From Heterohyrax brucei (lineage: Eukaryota; Chordata; Mammalia; Hyracoidea; Procaviidae), in NCBI GenBank assembly GCA_028571685.1, contig CM053141.1, forward strand, positions 75,067,833-75,131,832: a stretch of 64,000 nt of DNA, written 5' to 3'. Positions 59,270-64,000 of this stretch are shown piece by piece (position 1 is the stretch's first letter; each line of letters starts with the position of its first letter). Both the position numbers and the translations under genes were made by a program. The notes beneath the pieces are model-generated. The model searched no databases, had not been told where the DNA came from, and was given only the letters and a program-made list of their open reading frames with translations.

Positions 59270-60235
59270 TTAAGTCATGGCTGACAAAGCAACACTGGAA
59301 CAGACCCAAATATTTTAAAAGTGGAATGGTAACTGTAACAAGAAAAATTATGGGTGAAATCTCTTTTAGAAATTTAATCTGTTTCTTAGAAAACAAGGGC
59401 AGCATGCACGTTGCATAGCAACCAAATGTCTTGGCTGGCAGGGTCAGAAACAGTGGTACCCCACTCAAAGACAGAGGCTGATACACTGCTTTAGATGTGT
59501 GTCTCACTCCACAGTCCTGCCAATAATCCAACCTCCTATGTCAGGCTCCTCAAAGGGCTCACTATGCCAATTCTGAGTCTCCAATTCCAAGGCTCCTACC
59601 TATAATTTTTCCTTTTCCCATTATCACTCTGCTTAACTCAAATTTAAAACTTCAGGTCTGTTCCTATTTTGCTTGCTAGGGCATAGCTAAACTAGTTTGA
59701 ACTGGTTCAAAGCCCTGCTTGTTAGTAATTGAAGACAGCTGTCCCCTGGGGGAGCAGAAGGGAGCCAAGAAGGGGAAGAAGGTTTAAGTGGAGAAAATAA
59801 TGCAAGGAAAGGAGGCAGGAAAGTGACACAGCAGACAAGGGAAGAGAGCAGAACAAAGGAGCTGGTGACTTTGTCAGAGTCTCTCAGCAGACAAGAGGGA
59901 AGTCACAGGAGTGCTGAGGAACTAGGTGGATATCTTAGAACGCAGGAGATCCTGAGGTCATTTTTTTCAAAGGATAATTTGTTGCCAAAATAAAATTTAA
60001 AGGAGAAGCCAGAAAGTATTCACATAGGAAGGATATTATGAAACTTTGATTTAATGCTGGCAGATGAGTCAGAGATGCTGCCATGATTCAGATCAAAATA
60101 AAGAAGCATGCTGCAAGCTTTACAAGAGCAGTGTTTTTTCCCTTATTTGGGGGGTTCAATATGCCAATGATGAAGTTCACAGAAACAATCTATGTTGCTC
60201 CCAGGCACGATTGTGAAGGCAGGCCAAGCCTTACC
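59270..60235. other. intergenic stretch, nothing recognised
   Basis: Purine-rich in the right half; no named repeat or gene. Confidence 0.4.
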
Positions 60236-60242
60236 CATTTTC

Positions 60243-60380
60243 ACCTTTCTCCTGCCTTGGAACGGCTTCTGAAAGGTCACAGCCTTGGATTGCAGCAGTG
60301 GAGTGCAGCAGTTCTATGCTGCACACACAAGGATTCCGGGAGGCACAATGGACTCAGCAGCAGTAGCAAAAACAACAACA
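60243..60380 (+). repeat. AfroSINE, long variant, 3' part
   Basis: The text cggcttctgaaaggtcacagcc, cagttctatgctgcacacac and ggactcagcagcagtagc parallels the 51409 copy. Confidence 0.55.
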
Positions 60381-60929
60381 TAGAGGCAGTAAGTTGGTTA
60401 GAAAGACAGACTAGAGGTCTAAATCCCAGTGCTGCATCTGTAGAGTCAGCAAATCAGTATTTTACAGGTAAATTATGTCATAAATCAATAAAAAAACAAG
60501 AGTTTCCAAAGATACTTTTATTAACACGCTGCATAACACTAAGAGAAATCTTACTGTTCATCTCGCATGAAATTTCTCTTGTTTTATATGGGGTGACTTG
60601 GGGTAACAGAGGAAGTCAAATCCTCCCCAAATAACACACTTACTCATTTCAACTGCAAAGGAGTTCGTGTTCTCTCTGTTTCCTTCTCAACAAAACTTGC
60701 TCGGAGGACAGGTAACAGAGAATGCACATAAGTCACTTACGGAAAATAATGCTTAACAGTGACTACACTATTTGCATTTTGTCACAGAACAAAGCTCGAG
60801 CCACAGAATCAGTCTAATGCTGGTATACAGCTAGTTAGTGGGCTAACGATTCTGGAAAGAAAATTGCGTTTTCTCAGCCTTCTCAATTTTTTTTACCCAT
60901 CTGTCTGTTCCTGAGGCCCAGTCAAAGAA

Positions 60930-61120
60930 AAAGAAAAATGTTGCTGTCAAGTTCATTCTGACTCATAGAGACCCCATATATTTTAGAGCAGAACTCTGTT
61001 CCATTGGGTTTTCCTGACTGTGAGTTTTTAAAATTAGATCCCCAGGTCTTTCCTCTCAGCACTTGGGATGTGGTTGACCCACCCACTTCTTGGTTAGTAG
61101 TTAAGCACTTAAACATTTAG
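60930..61120 (-). repeat. AfroSINE, long variant
   Basis: The text gttgctgtcaagttcattctg, ccattgggttttcctgactg, agatccccaggtctttcctc and ttagtagttaagcac. Confidence 0.75.
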
Positions 61121-61343
61121 TTAACATAATTTAGACTGGGGAAAATTAACTGTCTCTAGTCATGTAATCAGTGGATTTGTGTGTATATAAAGATACATAA
61201 AGATGTTGTCTTCAGAGTGAGCGAAATGTGCTATTATAAATATGTTGGTCCTTTTCATGCAATAAAACATCATAGAAACAGTAGTTCGAGAGAAGTATTC
61301 TATAAGGGCTGAAAATTAGGACTGTCCTCAGAGTTAGTACACA

Positions 61344-61434
61344 AAAACCCACTGCCACTGAGTTGATTCTAACTCACAGCAACCCTGTAGAATGGAGCAG
61401 AGGCTGGTGGATTTGAACTGCCAACCTTTTTGAG
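61344..61434 (-). repeat. AfroSINE with internal deletion
   Basis: The text aacccactgccactgagttg, agcaaccctgtagaatggag, then directly aggctggtggatttgaac. About 25 bases of the standard element are missing. Confidence 0.8.
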
Positions 61435-61570
61435 AGCAGCTGTCAGATTGATAGTAGGGAGAAGTCACAGGGGATGGCCAGCCAAGACACAAAACTGGTT
61501 AAATGGTCTTAAAATCCTCATCCACAATGAGAGTATAAAATATATGGGACAAAAGCCAGTAGTTTTCTTC
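61370..61570 (+). repeat. inverted duplication, left arm (201 bp)
   Basis: It is the reverse complement of 62036-62236, with 13 differences in 201 bases by eye (about 93.5% identity) and no indel. Confidence 0.93.
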
Positions 61571-62035
61571 TTAGTGGATACGTTCAGAAGATTTGGGGCA
61601 AGAGTTGTTGACGTAAATTATATTCCCCACTCACTTCTCCAAAGGGAGGTGTATTAGTCAGTGTTCAGTTGTAGGAAACAAATCACTCTAGGTATTTTAA
61701 TCAGAATGAGGTTTGCTACAAGGAGTTTAGTGGTTGGGAGAGTTTAGAATGGCTGGAGGAGTGGATTGCAGGCTAGGTCTATCTGTAGAAACAACTTTCA
61801 CAAGGAGACAGACAGCTGTGACCTTGGCAAATATCCAGAAAGTTGGGAGTTAAAAGGCCACCACTAGAACTACTTATGTCACAATCATACCACCATAGCT
61901 GTGATCCCAGGAAAAGGAAACTTCTGCCATTACTATGCGACTGTCTTTAATATCCATGAAGATAATGGTTGTATGCTTATTCACAGTTGCAGAAAAATAA
62001 TATTTACTCCATCTCTGTGACTCTGTATTCAATGG

Positions 62036-62236
62036 GAAGAAAACTACTGGCATTTGTCCCATATATTTTATACTCTCATTGTGGATGAGGATTTTAAGAC
62101 CATTTAATCAGTTTTGTGGCCTGTCTGGCCATCCCCTGTGGCTTCTCCCTACTAACGATCTGACAGCTGCTCTCAAAAAGATTGGCAGTTCGAATCCACC
62201 AGCCTCTACTCCATTCTACAGGGTCACTGTGAGTTA
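62036..62236 (-). repeat. inverted duplication, right arm (201 bp)
   Basis: Partner of 61370-61570. It includes the same internally deleted SINE piece, here truncated at its 3' side. Confidence 0.93.
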
Positions 62237-62239
62237 GCA

Positions 62240-63475
62240 AAGGTTCCTACCGCATACATTCTGCTTCTCAGTCTTGGTCAAGTGCCTTCATTCAGCATAA
62301 CCTAGTTTGCATCTAGAATCCTGTCTACCAAAGAATATGAAAGTCATTATTTTGAATTTTGTAGTACAGGAAAGCACACAAAAGGTTGAAGCAATGTTGA
62401 GGACAAATTCACTCTATCTGTTCTAGAAAGAAGGACAGGAGGCCAAGGGATTGACTCTCCCTTCGATTCAGCTCGAGAGATGGGCCTCAAGAACATTGTT
62501 CAGAAAGCTAGAAATATACAAAGTGAGATATGCTCTGTGTCCAGGAGCAAAGATGATTTGGGAGCTGCATTGTGATTGATCTGTTCTCCCAGAGTTTGGA
62601 ATTCAAAAGAAAGAAAATAAAGGGAATCATGAAGGTTTCCAAAAGATGTAATGGTCCACACCCTGGAAAGAACTGGTATGGAATTTATTCAGCTTGTCAA
62701 AGTGGGTTGTCTGAACTGGAGTCAGAGCTTCAGCCAAAAGAAGCAGGAAATCTTTCATGGAAAGGAGGGGAGCATCTCAACTTTAAACCAAACTCAGATT
62801 TTCAATTATTACATATGACTGGACAGTTCAGTTACTGAGTTGAGACCATGTCTGCTACTTTTCATCCACAGAAAATGACCAGAAACATCATACAATTGTT
62901 TATGATGCCTCCCAGGGACTCAAGAAGTAGCCTCACAGAGCAAGTTTGAAGAGGTAACAGGTCCAAAGGTAAAGTGACTTGATGACTATATCATAATGTT
63001 CAACATATTGTTTACAACTTAACCTCTAAAATTTATTCATCATGTTTCATAGTAGAGCTACCCAGAATATACTCAAATAGATAGAGTGACTCCAGGTCCT
63101 TTAGAAATGATTGTACCTTGTTGAGTATATTTGGTCGGTAACGGGTAAACCTCAGGTGTATAACACAGACCCAGTTATGAGCTATGTGCAAGTAGCATTT
63201 GTATTGATAGTCTGACAAGAAATATAGTTTTATCCCAATTACTTAAAGCCCTCACAGGGAGACTCTGTCTATCAGCCTTTTCTAGTCTGGTTTCCTCCAA
63301 CTTTCCCAGGTAGGATAATTCTTGTTACTATTATAGCACTGATCTAAAGCAGGCCACATGATGTTTGAATGGGCTTAGGGCAGACGGCAAACAGCACAGA
63401 TTAGTATTCTGTTGGTGAAAAAAGTTGACCCTGAAAAAGGCAAACTATGTAGCCTCTTTTCATCACTGGTTAGTC
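62240..63475. other. intergenic stretch, nothing recognised
   Basis: 1.2 kb without a named repeat or gene. Confidence 0.4.
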
Positions 63476-63477
63476 TT

Positions 63478-63635
63478 GTGGAAACCCTGATGGTGTAGTG
63501 GTTAAGTGCTAACCGAAAGGTCTAAATTTTGAATCCATCATGTTCTCCTTGGAAACTCCGTAGGACAGTTCTATCCCGCCCTATAGGGTCACTATGTGTC
63601 AGAATCAACTCCACGGCAACAGGTTTTTTCTTGTT
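63478..63635 (+). repeat. AfroSINE
   Basis: It runs from gtggaaaccctgatggtgtag through aattttgaatccatcatg and ccctatagggtcactatgtg to cggcaacaggttttttc. Confidence 0.88.
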
Positions 63636-63639
63636 CCTT

Positions 63640-63855
63640 TTTGTTGTTGTTGTTGTTGTGTCTTAAATCTTTTATTTGACTGCACAAACATAATATATGC
63701 TAATTTGTGTCTTGTTTCTTTCAGTTGTCATAATGCTTGGATATTATGCACAAAATAGCTATGAACATTGCATACGAGACTTTGTGTAAATATACAAGTA
63801 CATTTCTCTTGGGTGGATACTGTGGAGTGGAATTTCTCAGTTATATGATAAGTTT
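63640..63855 (+). repeat. (TTG)n then ancient L1 3' fragment
   Basis: A TTG run (63641-63659) is followed by gctatgaacattgcatacg, catttctcttgggtggatac and ggagtggaatttctcag, which are L1M 3' text. Confidence 0.55.
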
Positions 63856-64000
63856 GGAGCCCTGGTGGCACAGCAGTAAAGAGCTTGGCTGCTAATCAAA
63901 AGGTCAGCAGTTCAAATTCACTGGTTGCTTCTTGGAAATTCTATGGAGTCATTTTACTCTGTCCTATAGGGTCACTGTGACTTGGAATCAACTTGACAGC
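63856..64000 (+). repeat. AfroSINE, cut by window edge
   Basis: It runs from ggagccctggtggcacagc to ggaatcaacttgacagc; the tail lies beyond base 64000. It is inserted in L1 sequence. Confidence 0.9.

Noticed and set aside
60083..60634. 183-codon open frame on the + strand, the longest in the window
   Set aside because: It runs through an AfroSINE 3' part and MIR-like text and has no domain, splice context or family resemblance.

Overview
The window is mammalian nuclear DNA, almost certainly from an afrotherian and most like an elephant. The diagnosis rests on repeats. There are about 35 copies of a tRNA-derived SINE of the AfroSINE type, several copies of an afrotherian-type RTE LINE, and a set of mariner fragments. 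They lie among ancient mammalian MIR, L2, hAT and MaLR-type LTR remnants. A sirenian or hyrax source is not excluded.

One protein-coding gene is present, on the + strand. Positions 1583-17207 hold the last six coding exons of PTCD2, a mitochondrial pentatricopeptide-repeat protein. The exons join in frame (phases 1,0,0,0,0, then stop) into 233 C-terminal residues. The 5' exons lie left of the window. A candidate polyadenylation signal is at 17828.

From about 17.9 kb to the right edge I see no functional exon. In human the next gene is ZNF366, convergent with PTCD2, and this stretch is probably the intergenic interval before it. It contains a TSPAN3 processed pseudogene inside an LTR (29858-31003), a Tc1/mariner/IS630-type transposase relic (38846-39750), a run of mariner derivatives (14.4, 20.5, 31.6, 40.8 and 42.3-42.7 kb), a 2.6-kb RTE insertion with a 5' inversion and target-site duplication (42878-45487), an afrotherian L1-like 3' end (54.7-55.2 kb), two short composite RTE elements (46.8 and 56.1 kb), and a 201-bp inverted duplication (61370/62236). 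Repeat-poor islands near 48.7-49.6 kb and 56.8-57.9 kb are the best places to look for conserved regulatory DNA.

No rRNA, CRISPR, prokaryotic feature or new protein-coding system is supported. The most interesting material is the structure of the transposable elements: mariner copies rebuilt as near-palindromes from two transposase 3' ends, a twin-priming-like RTE insertion, and AfroSINEs that share their 3' tail with the local RTE. Repeat family names come from recognition by eye, not from a database search.
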